A DNA stretch of 64,000 nucleotides from Bosea sp. AS-1 (GCF_002220095.1 NZ_CP022372.1:1770501-1834500), one strand, 5' to 3'; shown: positions 17,342 to 26,619, numbered from the stretch's first letter. The notes: generated from the letters alone by a model not told the origin. Made by a program: numbers and translations.

Positions 17342-18301
17342 ATGGCGCTCGAACAAGCCTGCATCGAGATGTTTTCCAAGCCCTGGGGATCGACTGACCT
17401 GCTTCCCTGGAGCGGAACAGGGCATTCCAGCGTTCCAATTGGCGAACTCTGGTTCCAGCGCTGCGACAAGCATGGGCCGGAGCCAGCCTTGCTGCTCAAG
17501 CTTCTGTTCACGCAGGAAGCTTTGTCGATCCAGGTGCATCCGAACGATGCCGCCGCCCATGGGATGGGTCTGCCGCGCGGCAAGACCGAAGCCTGGTACA
17601 TCCTGTCCGCGGCCTCTGACGCCACGGTCGGAGTGGGACTCAAGGCAGTCGTTCCCCCGGAGCAATTGCGGGCGGCCATTGCCGATGGCTCGATCGCCCA
17701 GCTTGTCGCCTGGCATAAGCCGCATGCGGGGGAGGTCATCGCCGTCCCGGCCGGGACGATCCACGCGATTGGCGCAGGTCTCGTGCTCGTCGAGATCCAG
17801 CAGCGCAGCGACACGACGTTCCGGCTTTTCGACCACGGCCGGGCCCGCGAACTGCACATCGAGCAAGGCGTTGCGGTCGCTGATGCAGGCCCCACCAAAC
17901 GAACCATACCGCCGCGGCGCCTGAATGACGTCCGGACCGTGCTCGTCGCAAACCCTCATTTCGTTTTCGAACGGGTTGATCTGCCTGCCGGATCGGTCTG
18001 GGAGCTCGATGTCCGATGCGAGACTTGGGTGCTCGCCATCGCCGGCGATGCCACGATCGGCGCGCTCCAAATCGGCGTCGGTCAGGGCTGCTTCATCGAG
18101 GCTCAGAGCGCTCGCATCGTGCCGGGCGAAGCCGGCATGTCCTGCCTCGTCGCCTATGACGAGGCGGCACCCAGCCGGGATCTCCTGCGCCGTGTCGACG
18201 GCGACGACATGCCCCGGTTCCGCGAGACGGTTTCACCGCCGACCGGGCCGCCTCAGGCCGTTTTGAATTCGCCAGTCCCGTCCAAGGAGGCACGATCATG
18301 A
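17342..18301 (+). CDS. manA: class I mannose-6-phosphate isomerase
   Basis: Interconverts mannose 6-phosphate and fructose 6-phosphate; zinc enzyme of the cupin fold. The start is MALEQACIEMFSKPWGSTDL with aggag upstream. Motifs: QVHPNDAAAHGMGLPRGKTEAW (metal-binding QxHP and E region near residues 60-80), then VPAGTIHAIGAGLVLVEIQQ (second metal-site region). At 319 residues it is a short, single-module class I enzyme. The stop overlaps the next start by 4 nt (ATGA), so it is operonic with the glycosyltransferase. It probably supplies mannose units for the product. Confidence 0.88.
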   Translation: MALEQACIEMFSKPWGSTDLLPWSGTGHSSVPIGELWFQRCDKHGPEPALLLKLLFTQEALSIQVHPNDAAAHGMGLPRGKTEAWYILSAASDATVGVGLKAVVPPEQLRAAIADGSIAQLVAWHKPHAGEVIAVPAGTIHAIGAGLVLVEIQQRSDTTFRLFDHGRARELHIEQGVAVADAGPTKRTIPPRRLNDVRTVLVANPHFVFERVDLPAGSVWELDVRCETWVLAIAGDATIGALQIGVGQGCFIEAQSARIVPGEAGMSCLVAYDEAAPSRDLLRRVDGDDMPRFRETVSPPTGPPQAVLNSPVPSKEARS

Positions 18302-20565
18302 GCCCGACCAAACGTATCGCCTTCATCGGCAACTCGCTGCCCCGACGCTGCGGGATCGCGACCTTCACCACCGATCTACAGCAGGCGATCGCATCCTCCG
18401 ATGTCGACACCTCCATCGTCGCCATGAATGACCATGCCGAGAGCTACGATTATCCGTTTTCCGTGCACTGCCAGATTTCCGACCAGCGGCTCGAAGACTA
18501 TGCGCGTGCCGCCGACTTCTTGAACGAGGGCCGCTTCGACGTCGTCTCCCTCCAGCACGAATTCGGTATCTTCGGTGGCGAGGCCGGGAGCCACATCATG
18601 GCGCTACTGTCGCGCCTGACCATGCCCGTGGTCACGACACTGCACACGCTCCTGGCCGAACCCGATGCTGCGCAGCGCGACGTTATGGAACGGATCGTCG
18701 ATGCCTCGGCTCGCGTGGTCGTCATGGCGGAGAAGGGGCGCGACCTGTTGCGGACCGTCTATCGATTGCCGGCGGATAAGATCGAGGTGATCGCGCACGG
18801 CATTCCCGAATTTGCCTTTGTCGAGCCCGATGAAGCCAAGGAAAGGCTGGGCTTCGGCGGCCACTCCGTCATCCTGACTTTCGGCCTGCTGTCGCCCAAC
18901 AAGGGCATCGAGGTGATGATCGACGCGATGCCTTCGATCCTGAGGCGCCGCCCCGATGCAATGTATGTCGTTCTGGGCGCGACGCATCCTCATCTCGTCC
19001 GTGAGCATGGCGAGGCCTATCGCGAAAGCCTGATGGCGCGTGTGCGCGAGCTCGGGGTCGAGGACCACGTCGTCTTCCTTGACCAGTTCGTCGATCAGGC
19101 GACGCTGCTCGGCTTCATCTCGATGTGCGATGTCTATGTCACGCCTTATCTTAACGAGGCGCAGATGACGTCGGGCACGTTGTCTTACAGTTTCGGGCTG
19201 GGCAAGGCCGTGGTTTCGACGCCCTATTGGCACGCCAGGGAATTGCTTGCGGACGGGCGCGGCATCCTGGTGCCGTTCGGCGATGTCGTCGCCATCGGTA
19301 ACGAGATTGCAGGCTTGCTGACCGATGCGCCCAGGCGCCAGGCTATGAGGCTGCGCGCCTATGCGAGCAGCCGTTCGATGACTTGGGAGCGGACCGCGAA
19401 ACGCTATCTCGCCACCTTCGAGACGGCCCGCCGCGGTCGTGTGCTGAGCGCTGTTGCGGGCTCAAGCCAGCCGAGGGCCCTGCCGACAACGGTCCCGCCG
19501 CCGGAGATGCAGACCGGCCACCTTCTGTCCATGTGCGACGATACCGGGTTGTTCCAGCATGCCGTCCATTCCGTGCCGGACCGCTCGCATGGCTATTGCG
19601 TTGATGACAATGCTCGCGCTCTGCTCCTGGCCTGTGCCCTGAACGGCACCGGCGAGTCGCGCCTGCCGGACGCGCTCGCGGCGCGCTTCGCCTCATTCGT
19701 GCAGCACGCCTGGAATCCCGATCGGCAGCGCTTCCGCAATTTCATGAGCTTCGATCGGCGCTGGCTCGAGGAAGCCGGGTCGGAAGACAGCCACGGGCGC
19801 ACACTCTGGGCGTTGGGTGTCTGCGCGCGCGATGATGCGAGCGCTTCGCGGCGGCGATGGGCGGCAGCCCTGTTCGCCGAAGCCTTGACAGCCATCGAGC
19901 GTTTCAGTTCCCCGCGCGCCTGGGCCTTTGCCTTGCTGGGCCTCGATGCCCATTGCACCACGGCGGCTGCCACCTCGCTCCGTACGCTTCTCGCCGACCG
20001 CCTGCTTGGCCTCCTCGCAGCGGCCGAAACGCCGGACTGGGTCTGGTTCGAGGACGGGCTCTCTTATGATAACGCGCGCCTGCCCCAAGCGCTGATCGCG
20101 ACGGGGCTCGCGATAAAGGTGCCGGCCTATGTCGAGGCCGGGCTGCGCTCGCTGCGTTGGCTCACGCATCTCCAGACGACGCGGGCAGGCCTGTTCAGGC
20201 CGGTCGGCTCGGAGAGCTTTGGCGACAGGCGCAGCACGCCGAAGGCTTTCGACCAGCAGCCGCTGGAAGCGACGGCGGCGATTTCGGCCTGCCTCGCAGC
20301 CTGGCGCGCCGATGGCAATCCGCAATGGCGTAACGAAGCTGCGCGCGCTTTCGCCTGGTTCCTGGGCGACAATGACCTCTCCACGCCCCTGGTCGACCTG
20401 GATACCGGGGCCTGCCGCGACGGCCTCCATCGCGATCGGCCAAATGAGAACCGCGGCGGTGAATCCGTCGTATCGTACCTGCTCAGCCTCGCCGAGATTC
20501 GCCAGCTTGCCCGCGTCAGCGGGGATCGCCCGAAACTAACGCCACTTCGTATCTTGCACGCCTGA
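18298..20565 (+). CDS. two-domain GT4 glycosyltransferase with a C-terminal glycosidase-like domain
   Basis: A 755-residue protein. The first half is a GT-B glycosyltransferase of family 4: N-terminal PRRCGIATFTTDLQQAI, then LLSPNKGIEVMIDAMPSIL with the KG core of the nucleotide-sugar site, YVTPYLNEAQMTSGTLSYSF, and a GKAVVSTPYWHARELL stretch. The second half (from about 400) is an all-alpha region with HGYCVDDNARALLLACAL and DDSLS-like patterns (WFEDGLSYDNARLPQAL), as in six-hairpin glycosidases. It probably transfers mannose or a related sugar, with the C-terminal domain handling the same glycan. Coupled to manA upstream and GH130 downstream. Confidence 0.8.
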   Translation: MSPTKRIAFIGNSLPRRCGIATFTTDLQQAIASSDVDTSIVAMNDHAESYDYPFSVHCQISDQRLEDYARAADFLNEGRFDVVSLQHEFGIFGGEAGSHIMALLSRLTMPVVTTLHTLLAEPDAAQRDVMERIVDASARVVVMAEKGRDLLRTVYRLPADKIEVIAHGIPEFAFVEPDEAKERLGFGGHSVILTFGLLSPNKGIEVMIDAMPSILRRRPDAMYVVLGATHPHLVREHGEAYRESLMARVRELGVEDHVVFLDQFVDQATLLGFISMCDVYVTPYLNEAQMTSGTLSYSFGLGKAVVSTPYWHARELLADGRGILVPFGDVVAIGNEIAGLLTDAPRRQAMRLRAYASSRSMTWERTAKRYLATFETARRGRVLSAVAGSSQPRALPTTVPPPEMQTGHLLSMCDDTGLFQHAVHSVPDRSHGYCVDDNARALLLACALNGTGESRLPDALAARFASFVQHAWNPDRQRFRNFMSFDRRWLEEAGSEDSHGRTLWALGVCARDDASASRRRWAAALFAEALTAIERFSSPRAWAFALLGLDAHCTTAAATSLRTLLADRLLGLLAAAETPDWVWFEDGLSYDNARLPQALIATGLAIKVPAYVEAGLRSLRWLTHLQTTRAGLFRPVGSESFGDRRSTPKAFDQQPLEATAAISACLAAWRADGNPQWRNEAARAFAWFLGDNDLSTPLVDLDTGACRDGLHRDRPNENRGGESVVSYLLSLAEIRQLARVSGDRPKLTPLRILHA

Positions 20566-20604
20566 GCTTTCGGCGACCTTGCTCAAAACAGATCGGCGGA
20601 CATC

Positions 20605-21981
20605 TTGTCCCAGCCCAGTTTCCTGAACCGGCAGACCCTGTACCTGCATCCCGACCCCTCCCGGGTCGTCGTGCGTCGGTTCGGCCCCGCGGGCGAGCCA
20701 CGGGATTTCATTCCCGCCGAGAAGGCGAAGGCGAACCACATCGTCGACCGGGTTCTGTCGCTCGCCCCGGAGGAGGCGACGAACCTGCTTGCCGAGGTGC
20801 TGGAGAATTTCAACGGCCGGCACCGCAACCTGCTGGAGCGGTTCGAGACGCGTGCCGATGAGATGGAGGATGCCTTCGCCGCTCACGGCGCCTTCACCAA
20901 GGTCCAGCGCCAGCTGGTCGGGGCCTATTTCCTGCACGAGTATTCGTTCGAGGCGGCAGCGCTCTTCAACCCGAGCATTGTCGCGCATCCCGACCAGTCC
21001 GATGCTCCAGCCGGCGGGCTTCGCTTCATCCTCAGCGTTCGCGCGGTTGGCGAGGGGCACATCTCGTCCCTGACATTCCGCTCCGGATCGATCGCGGCCG
21101 GTGGTGGCGTCAGCATCGACCCAACCTCGCGCCTGGCGACGATCGCCACCCTGCACAACCGGATGGCGCGGCTCGATGGCGAGGACGTCGAGGTCGTCTT
21201 CGCGGCCGACAGCGACATCAGCGAGCGGGTGATCTTTCCCGTGACCGCGTCGCAGTCGAACGGCATCGAGGACGCGCGCTTCGTCGCGTTCGAGGAGGAT
21301 GACGGCACCGTCTATCGTGCTACCTATACGGCCTATAACGGCCGGTCGATCCGCTCGGAGCTGATCGAGACCCGCGACTTCCTGTCGTTCCGGCTGTCTC
21401 CGCTGCGAGGCTCCGCCGCCGTGAACAAGGGCATGGCGTTGTTCCCGCGCAAGCTGGGCGGTCGCTACGCGATGATCTCCCGGCAGGACAATGAAAACCT
21501 CTACCTGATCTATTCGGACGACCTCCTGAGCTGGAACGGCGGCGTCGCGATCCTGAAGCCGCAATACCCGTGGGAGTTCGTGCAGATCGGCACCTGCGGC
21601 TCGCCGATCGAGCTCGACGAGGGCTGGCTGCTCCTGATCCACGGCGTCGGGGCGGTGCGAAAATACACGATCGGTGCGGTCCTGCTCGACAAGGCGGACC
21701 CTTCGAAAGCGCTGGGGCGCCTGCGCCAGCCTTTCGTCCAGCCCGAGTCCTCGGAACGGGAGGGCTACGTACCGAACGTCGTCTACACCTGCGGCGCGAT
21801 ACGCCACAGCGACATGATCGTCCTGCCATATGCGGTCTCGGACACCTTCTGCCATTTCGCCACGGTGAAGGTCGCAGCACTGCTGGAAGCGATGGAGCCG
21901 GGCTGCGCAATCACAAATGCGCCCGACAAAGACAAGCGGCTTTCCGCCGGACAGCCCGCTCTCGAAAGCGAAAAGCCATGA
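20605..21981 (+). CDS. glycoside hydrolase family 130 (mannoside phosphorylase type)
   Basis: A 458-residue GH130-like protein with a five-bladed propeller pattern. The start is TTG at 20605 because no ATG is in frame after the preceding stop codon. Visible motifs are ALFNPSIVAHPDQSD, RFILSVRAVGEGHISSLTFR, YAMISRQDNENLYLIYSDDL, EFVQIGTCGSPIELDEGWLL and EGYVPNVVYTCGAI. Most members use inorganic phosphate to cleave beta-1,4-mannosyl bonds. Next to manA and a GT4 enzyme, it fits turnover of a mannose-containing glycan. The stop overlaps the next gene start by 4 nt. Confidence 0.83.
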   Translation: MSQPSFLNRQTLYLHPDPSRVVVRRFGPAGEPRDFIPAEKAKANHIVDRVLSLAPEEATNLLAEVLENFNGRHRNLLERFETRADEMEDAFAAHGAFTKVQRQLVGAYFLHEYSFEAAALFNPSIVAHPDQSDAPAGGLRFILSVRAVGEGHISSLTFRSGSIAAGGGVSIDPTSRLATIATLHNRMARLDGEDVEVVFAADSDISERVIFPVTASQSNGIEDARFVAFEEDDGTVYRATYTAYNGRSIRSELIETRDFLSFRLSPLRGSAAVNKGMALFPRKLGGRYAMISRQDNENLYLIYSDDLLSWNGGVAILKPQYPWEFVQIGTCGSPIELDEGWLLLIHGVGAVRKYTIGAVLLDKADPSKALGRLRQPFVQPESSEREGYVPNVVYTCGAIRHSDMIVLPYAVSDTFCHFATVKVAALLEAMEPGCAITNAPDKDKRLSAGQPALESEKP

Positions 21982-22208
21982 CCGAACGTCCCATCAAGGT
22001 CGGCGACACCGTGCGCCTGTCGTTCGGCTTCGCCGATCGCTCTGGAGAGGGCGATTACGAGATTATTCGCGTGATGCCGGCGCGGGAGAGCGGTGAGCGT
22101 CATTATCGGGTTCGAGGCATCGACGGCCGCGAAAGGGCGATCGGGCACGACCAGATCATCGTTTCAAAAGCAAAGGCTAAATCGCCGGTACCCGGCTCTA
22201 GGGGATGA
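21978..22208 (+). CDS. small hypothetical protein after GH130
   Basis: A 76-residue basic protein whose ATG overlaps the GH130 stop. The sequence KVGDTVRLSFGFADRSG, then YEIIRVMPARESGERHYRVRG, looks like a small beta-barrel. It is of a rhizobial hypothetical type. Coupling suggests co-expression with the glycan operon, but it may simply be the last gene. Confidence 0.65.
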   Translation: MTERPIKVGDTVRLSFGFADRSGEGDYEIIRVMPARESGERHYRVRGIDGRERAIGHDQIIVSKAKAKSPVPGSRG

Positions 22209-22265
22209 TCCGGAGCGAGACCGGGCGGAGCGGCGGCTGTAGCCGCCCATCAGGAGGAAAGCAGA

Positions 22266-22478
22266 ATGACCGAGCACTCAAAATCCCGGACCCAGGCGGA
22301 GGCTGCGTTCCTGAAGACGCAGACTCAATCGCTGTCGCGGAATCGCCTTCTGTCGGAGACTGAAAGCCTCAACCAGGAGCGCGACGCGAAGACGGCCCGG
22401 CTGAAGGAACAGCGGCTGCGCAAGGAGGCTGACGAGCGCTCAGATCGCGCGACGATCCCGTCGAAGAATCTACCGTGA
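22266..22478 (+). CDS. small helical hypothetical protein
   Basis: A 70-residue charged protein behind a strong ribosome site (aggaggaaag). Pattern TRTQAEAAFLKTQTQSLS, RNRLLSETESLNQERDAK, KTARLKEQRLRKEADER gives one long helix, likely a coiled coil. Known as a conserved rhizobial hypothetical; function unknown. Confidence 0.75.
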   Translation: MTEHSKSRTQAEAAFLKTQTQSLSRNRLLSETESLNQERDAKTARLKEQRLRKEADERSDRATIPSKNLP

Positions 22479-22551
22479 AGCCGCTGGGCTCGCAGCGCGG
22501 CATGGTGGTATCGCGATCGTCGATCGTCAGCCGGAGCAGACCTGACTCCCG

Positions 22552-22755
22552 CTAAGCGGCTTGGTTGTTCAACAGGCGACGATAGTGATCGGCCTGCTGA
22601 TAGAAGCGCTCGGCTTCAACTTTGTCGCCGATCATTTCCGACCCGCGTGCGAGGGTGAGCGTTCGCTCGTATCTGGCTTGAAGGTCGGGCGCTCGCGGTG
22701 CCTCGACCCGGCCACCTCGATTCTGAGGGCGTCGCTCGCGATGATTCAGATTCAT
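22552..22755 (-). CDS. DUF4167-like small protein
   Basis: A 67-residue protein starting at ATG 22755 (MNLNHRERRPQNRGGR) behind a gggggagaag site. The C-terminal half, RYERTLTLARGSEMIGDKVEAERFYQQADHYRRLLN, shows the DUF4167 repeat pattern. The N-terminus is Arg/Gly rich, as in RNA-binding tails. Longer members of the family exist, so this is a short form. It faces the next small gene on the same strand with a 14-nt gap. Confidence 0.7.
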   Translation of the reverse strand: MNLNHRERRPQNRGGRVEAPRAPDLQARYERTLTLARGSEMIGDKVEAERFYQQADHYRRLLNNQAA

Positions 22756-22769
22756 GGTTCTTCTCCCCC

Positions 22770-22925
22770 TCAACCCAGGATCTCAGCGACGATCTCACGC
22801 AATTCAGCGCGCGAGAGACCGCCGGAAACGGGTTTGCAGATCGGCGAGGGGCGCGGAGACAAAGGTGCTGGCGCTGCCTTACCGATACCGTGTTCTTTTT
22901 TGTTCTTGTCGATGGTTTTGTTCAT
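22770..22925 (-). CDS. 51-residue hypothetical protein
   Basis: Starts at ATG 22925 (MNKTIDKNKKEHGIGKAA) and ends with SGGLSRAELREIVAEILG, a small helix often seen at the end of phage- or rhizobial-type short proteins. It lies 14 nt before the start of the DUF4167-like gene, so the two may be one transcript. No good ribosome site is seen, so expression is uncertain. Confidence 0.55.
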   Translation of the reverse strand: MNKTIDKNKKEHGIGKAAPAPLSPRPSPICKPVSGGLSRAELREIVAEILG

Positions 22926-23197
22926 GTGAATCCCATAGCGCGCGGCTCGGCCACGCGACGTGTCAAACGGCCGGCATCATGCCGGCAGCGGATGCCGCAA
23001 AGCGGCGAGCGATGTCGAAAGAGAAAAGAAGTCGGGCAAACCGCGATTTCGCGATGCCAGATAAACGACTCCGTCGATCGTTTATTACTGGACGATCATT
23101 GTGGCCGTTTGACGTCCCTGTGATACCAAGTCGAACGGCAACGCGCTTCGGAGCAATCCAGCGACAAAGCTGACGCCGCTCGATCCACGATCTTCGT

Positions 23198-23458
23198 TCA
23201 AGCGACTTGATCGAACTCCGGTAACGGGCGCCCCACGACTGCCATATACTGGTCTGTCCAGTCGGTAACGGCGAGTTCAACCGCTATGCCACCTTCGCAT
23301 TGAAGGAGAATTTTGTAGGAAAACTCGCTCGGATCGACAAATTCCGTATCGCAAATCAGATATCCGACCCAATGATGCTCCTGATGCGTGCCAAACTGAT
23401 ATTTGGCGGGCAGCCTTCGGCCACTGCGTAAAGCGACCGAGCCGGTTCCGTTGAGCAT
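23198..23458 (-). CDS. hypothetical protein
   Basis: An 86-residue protein with mixed alpha/beta pattern (YQFGTHQEHHWVGYLICDTE, YKILLQCEGGIAVELAVTDW). The start is ATG 23458 behind gcggagac. No family recognised. The upstream 290 bases are AT-rich and contain no gene. Confidence 0.6.
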   Translation of the reverse strand: MLNGTGSVALRSGRRLPAKYQFGTHQEHHWVGYLICDTEFVDPSEFSYKILLQCEGGIAVELAVTDWTDQYMAVVGRPLPEFDQVA

Positions 23459-23746
23459 GGTTTGTGTCTCCGCTTGGTGGCGTCAGTGGCGCCACGACGG
23501 TCATTTCCAGAAGCGGTATGGAGACAACTGTAGCTGAACTGAGCGCTCTTTCGATGCGCGTCGCAAGTCACGTTTTAGGTATTGTGAGCTTCTGATTTTG
23601 CTGAAGGCGTCAGAGATTCAGCGAAATTTGCAGAATTATTTTACAACGCAAAAAAACGAAGCTTAAATCAAGTTTCGGTGAGTGCGTTTTACAAAAAACG
23701 CCGCGACGCCGTGCCAATAACTTGGCTGGTCGCCCGTATCACGACG

Positions 23747-23989
23747 TCACGTCCGATTTGCGTAGGGAGGTACATCGACGAGCGTCCCGATGAGGCGGAG
23801 CAAGGACTGTTGCTCGGGACGGTCCGACTTTCCTGAGACGAGGAAGGCTCCCAATTCGATATGCGACAGCTGGCCACCTCCCGGACCATTCGGTTGATGG
23901 ATCACGAATGCTGAACCGCTCGTCGGCTCCCGCCCCAGAAACCAGCAGTCGCCGGTGGGACTGCGATATAGCTCTCGCCGTTCGCTCAT
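23747..23989 (-). CDS. conserved rhizobial hypothetical protein
   Basis: An 80-residue protein, MSERRELYRSPTGDCWFLGR, then a HQPNGPGGGQLSHIELGAFL segment and SLLRLIGTLVD. This exact type of short protein is common in Hyphomicrobiales. It sits alone, on the same strand as the DUF1488 gene further on. Function unknown. Confidence 0.75.
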   Translation of the reverse strand: MSERRELYRSPTGDCWFLGREPTSGSAFVIHQPNGPGGGQLSHIELGAFLVSGKSDRPEQQSLLRLIGTLVDVPPYANRT

Positions 23990-24114
23990 GATGTCGCGCG
24001 CTCCTGCGATTGACGATGGCCGGACAAAGGCGAAGTCGCCATGTGAGGCAGGCCGAAACCCACCTGCCGCCCGCGCTGATCCGCTACGCGCGGCCGATAG
24101 CCTCCCGGCCCTTG

Positions 24115-24384
24115 CTAGCGGAAGGCGTCGGCCGAGAGCCGATGATAGCCCCCGCGCTTCTTCAGATAGGCGGAGCGAGCGGCCTGCAATATGGCTGAGC
24201 GATTGAGGTCGAATGCGACAAGGAACGAACCCTCGCTTCCGTCGATGACAGCGGGGCTTAAAGTCCGCAGAACGTCGAGCTCGATCTGGAACATGACTTC
24301 CAATGACGCTTCAGAGCCCCAGAAGCTTACGCAGCCCCGGCCAGGTTCGTAACGCCGGATCGAGTTGGGAAAGTCGATGCTCAT
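24115..24384 (-). CDS. DUF1488 family protein
   Basis: An 89-residue protein with the family layout MSIDFPNSIRRYE, then GCVSFWGSEASLEVMFQIEL, VLRTLS, then FDLNRSAILQAARSAYLKK. DUF1488 proteins are short alphaproteobacterial proteins of unknown role. The start overlaps the stop of the upstream membrane-protein gene by 4 nt. Confidence 0.85.
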   Translation of the reverse strand: MSIDFPNSIRRYEPGRGCVSFWGSEASLEVMFQIELDVLRTLSPAVIDGSEGSFLVAFDLNRSAILQAARSAYLKKRGGYHRLSADAFR

Positions 24385-24680
24385 GACCGGTGCCCCCCGC
24401 CAAGACGCACCAGCTCAGCCTGATAGGCCTCGACATGGCGCCGCTTCCGCTTCTTTCGTAGCCAGATGCCAACGGGAAACGCGATCAGCGAGCCGACAAC
24501 AACCAACGACAAGTGGGGTATCAGCGGCAGGTCATAGAACCTGCCCGCTCCCCACATGCCGACGCTGAAGAGCGCCATGCCGATCATTCCATAGATCAGG
24601 GCCGAGGCCTCCGGCGCTGGAGCATAGCCTGCGGCTGCAAGCCGAGCCTTTTCCAGATGCGGTTCCATGGAAGGCATCAT
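24381..24680 (-). CDS. small two-helix membrane protein
   Basis: A 99-residue protein starting at ATG 24680 (MMPSMEPHLEKARL). Two membrane segments are visible: ALIYGMIGMALFSVGMWGAG (about 28-47) and LIPHLSLVVVGSLIAFPVGI (about 53-72), then a basic tail (RKKRKRRH). It sits in a three-gene overlap chain with the 41-residue gene before it and the DUF1488 gene after it. Function unknown. Confidence 0.7.
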   Translation of the reverse strand: MMPSMEPHLEKARLAAAGYAPAPEASALIYGMIGMALFSVGMWGAGRFYDLPLIPHLSLVVVGSLIAFPVGIWLRKKRKRRHVEAYQAELVRLGGGHRS

Positions 24681-24802
24681 TTCAGCACGAGGGCGAAGAC
24701 CAGTGCGAACGCGGCGATGAGGCCACCATGCGCGATCCAAACCAGATAGCGGTCTGCGGCCCAAACGCGATAAATGAACCAGTGGCCGGAAATATTTGTC
24801 AT
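24677..24802 (-). CDS. 41-residue membrane protein
   Basis: Starts at ATG 24802 (MTNISGHWFIYRVWAADRYL) and has one membrane segment (GGLIAAFALVFALVLK). Its stop overlaps the start of the next gene (ATGATG/TGA). A gene this short with exact overlap is likely real, but no ribosome site is clear. Confidence 0.55.
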   Translation of the reverse strand: MTNISGHWFIYRVWAADRYLVWIAHGGLIAAFALVFALVLK

Positions 24803-25114
24803 GGCCGGGCTCCGTTTTGCCCACATCGGGGCGCCTCGCGCAAATTCCCTGAAGTAAATTCCCGATGCGTTTCGAGATTGATTTAAAATGGTGTGCGTAA
24901 GATGGCTTTACAAGGCAAGGAGCTATGTAGTTTCATATTATTTCGAATCTGGCGATTATAATCGTATTTCATGAGTGTTAGATCGATTTTTTGATCGAAC
25001 ACTGTCACTTGATGTCTCAAATTGTCATGCGGGCTGGTGGCGAGCGCCGCCGGCAAAGATGGGCTCCAACTGAAGATCACTCCGTAGAATGCGGATGTCC
25101 GTATCGACCACAGC

Positions 25115-25777
25115 TCACGCAGCCGGCGCTATCGCGTACGCCCGAAACACAGCCCCATAGAAGCAGCCGGAAGCCACGAGGACGAAGCCGTGCCAGATCG
25201 CATTCTGGAACGGCAGGCTTTCCCAGATATGGAAGATGACGCCGATCGAATAGAGGATGCCGCCTGCGACGATCAGCCAGAGGGTCATCGCAGGCAGGAG
25301 GCTGACACTCTCCCAGATCAGGAGCCCGCTCCACCCGATCAAGAGATAGAGTGCAATCGACAGCCGGTCGAACCGGCCGGGCAAAGCCACTTTAATCGCG
25401 ACGCCGACAGTGGCTGCTAGCCACACGATGGCGAGAAGAGCCTGGGCGACAATGCTCGCGCTCAGCTTCATCAGGAATGGGGTGTAGGTGCCGGCTATCA
25501 GCACGTAGATCGCCGAATGGTCGAAACGCCGGATGAACCATTTGTGCGGTGAGATCGGCCACATGTTGTAGGTGGCCGAGACGATCAGAACTGCGAGGAG
25601 CGCGGCGCCATAGATCGAAACGGGAAGCAGGTCGAACAGCGGCGCGCTGTTGGCGACCTGGACGATCAACGTCGCGACGGCCCCCAGCCCCAGGACAACA
25701 CCGAGGACATGGATCACGCCGTCAGCCCAGAGCTCGGCGCGCTTGAAGACGAAGCGTCCTACGACGGGAACGTTCAC
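25115..25777 (-). CDS. hemolysin III / PAQR family membrane protein
   Basis: A 220-residue protein with seven membrane segments. Family signs: ADGVIHVLGVVLGLGAV, then SATYNMWPISPHKWFIRRFDHSAIYVLIAGTYTPF (start of the metal-site region), and near the end FHIWESLPFQNAIWHGFVLV, which has the second His of the metal site. Bacterial members are called TrhA or YqfA; roles include membrane energy regulation. Not coupled to other genes. Confidence 0.88.
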   Translation of the reverse strand: MNVPVVGRFVFKRAELWADGVIHVLGVVLGLGAVATLIVQVANSAPLFDLLPVSIYGAALLAVLIVSATYNMWPISPHKWFIRRFDHSAIYVLIAGTYTPFLMKLSASIVAQALLAIVWLAATVGVAIKVALPGRFDRLSIALYLLIGWSGLLIWESVSLLPAMTLWLIVAGGILYSIGVIFHIWESLPFQNAIWHGFVLVASGCFYGAVFRAYAIAPAA

Positions 25778-26110
25778 AGCGTTTCCTAACGTGTCGGCGG
25801 GTAGAGTTGGTTTGGCACCTACCGCGAGCCTGTGTCATCTCAATGTCGGCGTGCGAGAGCGCGTTCTCCCGGATGTCCGCGGCGATGGGTCTGAAGAAGA
25901 AGTAGAACTTTTTTGAGACCGGCATCAGTGGGAGTAATTCGCCGAGGCCCACCCGAATGTCTGCTTGCGGGCCGACACTCAATGTCCGGAAGTGGCGCAA
26001 GCCTACCGTGCAATAGCTTAGTAATTCGGCCGATCAAAAGGGCTTGCTGGCCTGAGAACAACGCAAGCATGCGCGGCCTCAAGCAGGGAAGGCATTATCT
26101 CAACCCGCAG
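25778..26110. other. intergenic stretch with possible decayed repeat
   Basis: No gene supported. The part 25930-26010 resembles the scattered intergenic repeats common in rhizobia (gaatgtctgcttgcgggccgac), but I cannot prove it from one copy. The flanking gene at 26111 is a remnant, so this may be decayed DNA too. Confidence 0.35.
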
Positions 26111-26619
26111 TTAGTATGCGACCTGCCGATACATACTCAGCTTTCCTCCCCACTCCTTCTTGTAGAGCTCGATCTTCGAAATGCGGCCGTGCTGGTCGGC
26201 GTCGCAAACGAAGAAGTAGGTGGACTTGTCAACGAGTAGGTCGGGGTTCAACGGCTTATCGTGCTCGTCCCATCGCCGAGCCCAGCCTTCGTTCTGCGTC
26301 GCCAGGACCAAGCGATAAACACCCGAGGCCTCACTCACCCGAATTTCACGCACGAGCTTAAAGGTATGCGCAGGTGCGTCGTCTAACGCCTTCGCGGAAT
26401 CGGCACACGCCTTGAACGTCGAGGGCTGAACTGCTCCGTATTTTTCGGACGCCGCTACGATTGTAGGCTCAAGGTTGCGCAGCCGCTCGGTCGGAATCCA
26501 GAAATCGAGCTTCGGCGGTTCGCTTGACGCGTTTGCACGTGCAACCCGGCTCTTCTCGGATCTCGCGTCGACATCGTGAGCTCGTTGAGTGTCAATTAGG
26601 AAGCTGTAGTCGACGCTCC
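26111..26619 (-). pseudogene. hypothetical protein gene cut at its 5' end by an IS element
   Basis: The reading frame continues into IS DNA, so the native start is missing. About 169 residues of the C-terminal part remain: a PKLDFWIPTERLRNLEPTIV stretch, then EGWARRWDEHDKPLNPDLLV, STYFFVCDADQHGRISKIEL. It has the pattern of a small periplasmic or ligand-binding domain. Family not recognised. The junction is at the IS end (26619/26620). Confidence 0.65.

Noticed and set aside
25722..26000. Minus-strand frame with a GPQADIRVGLGE sequence
   Set aside because: It resembles the translation of scattered intergenic repeats and has no start signal.
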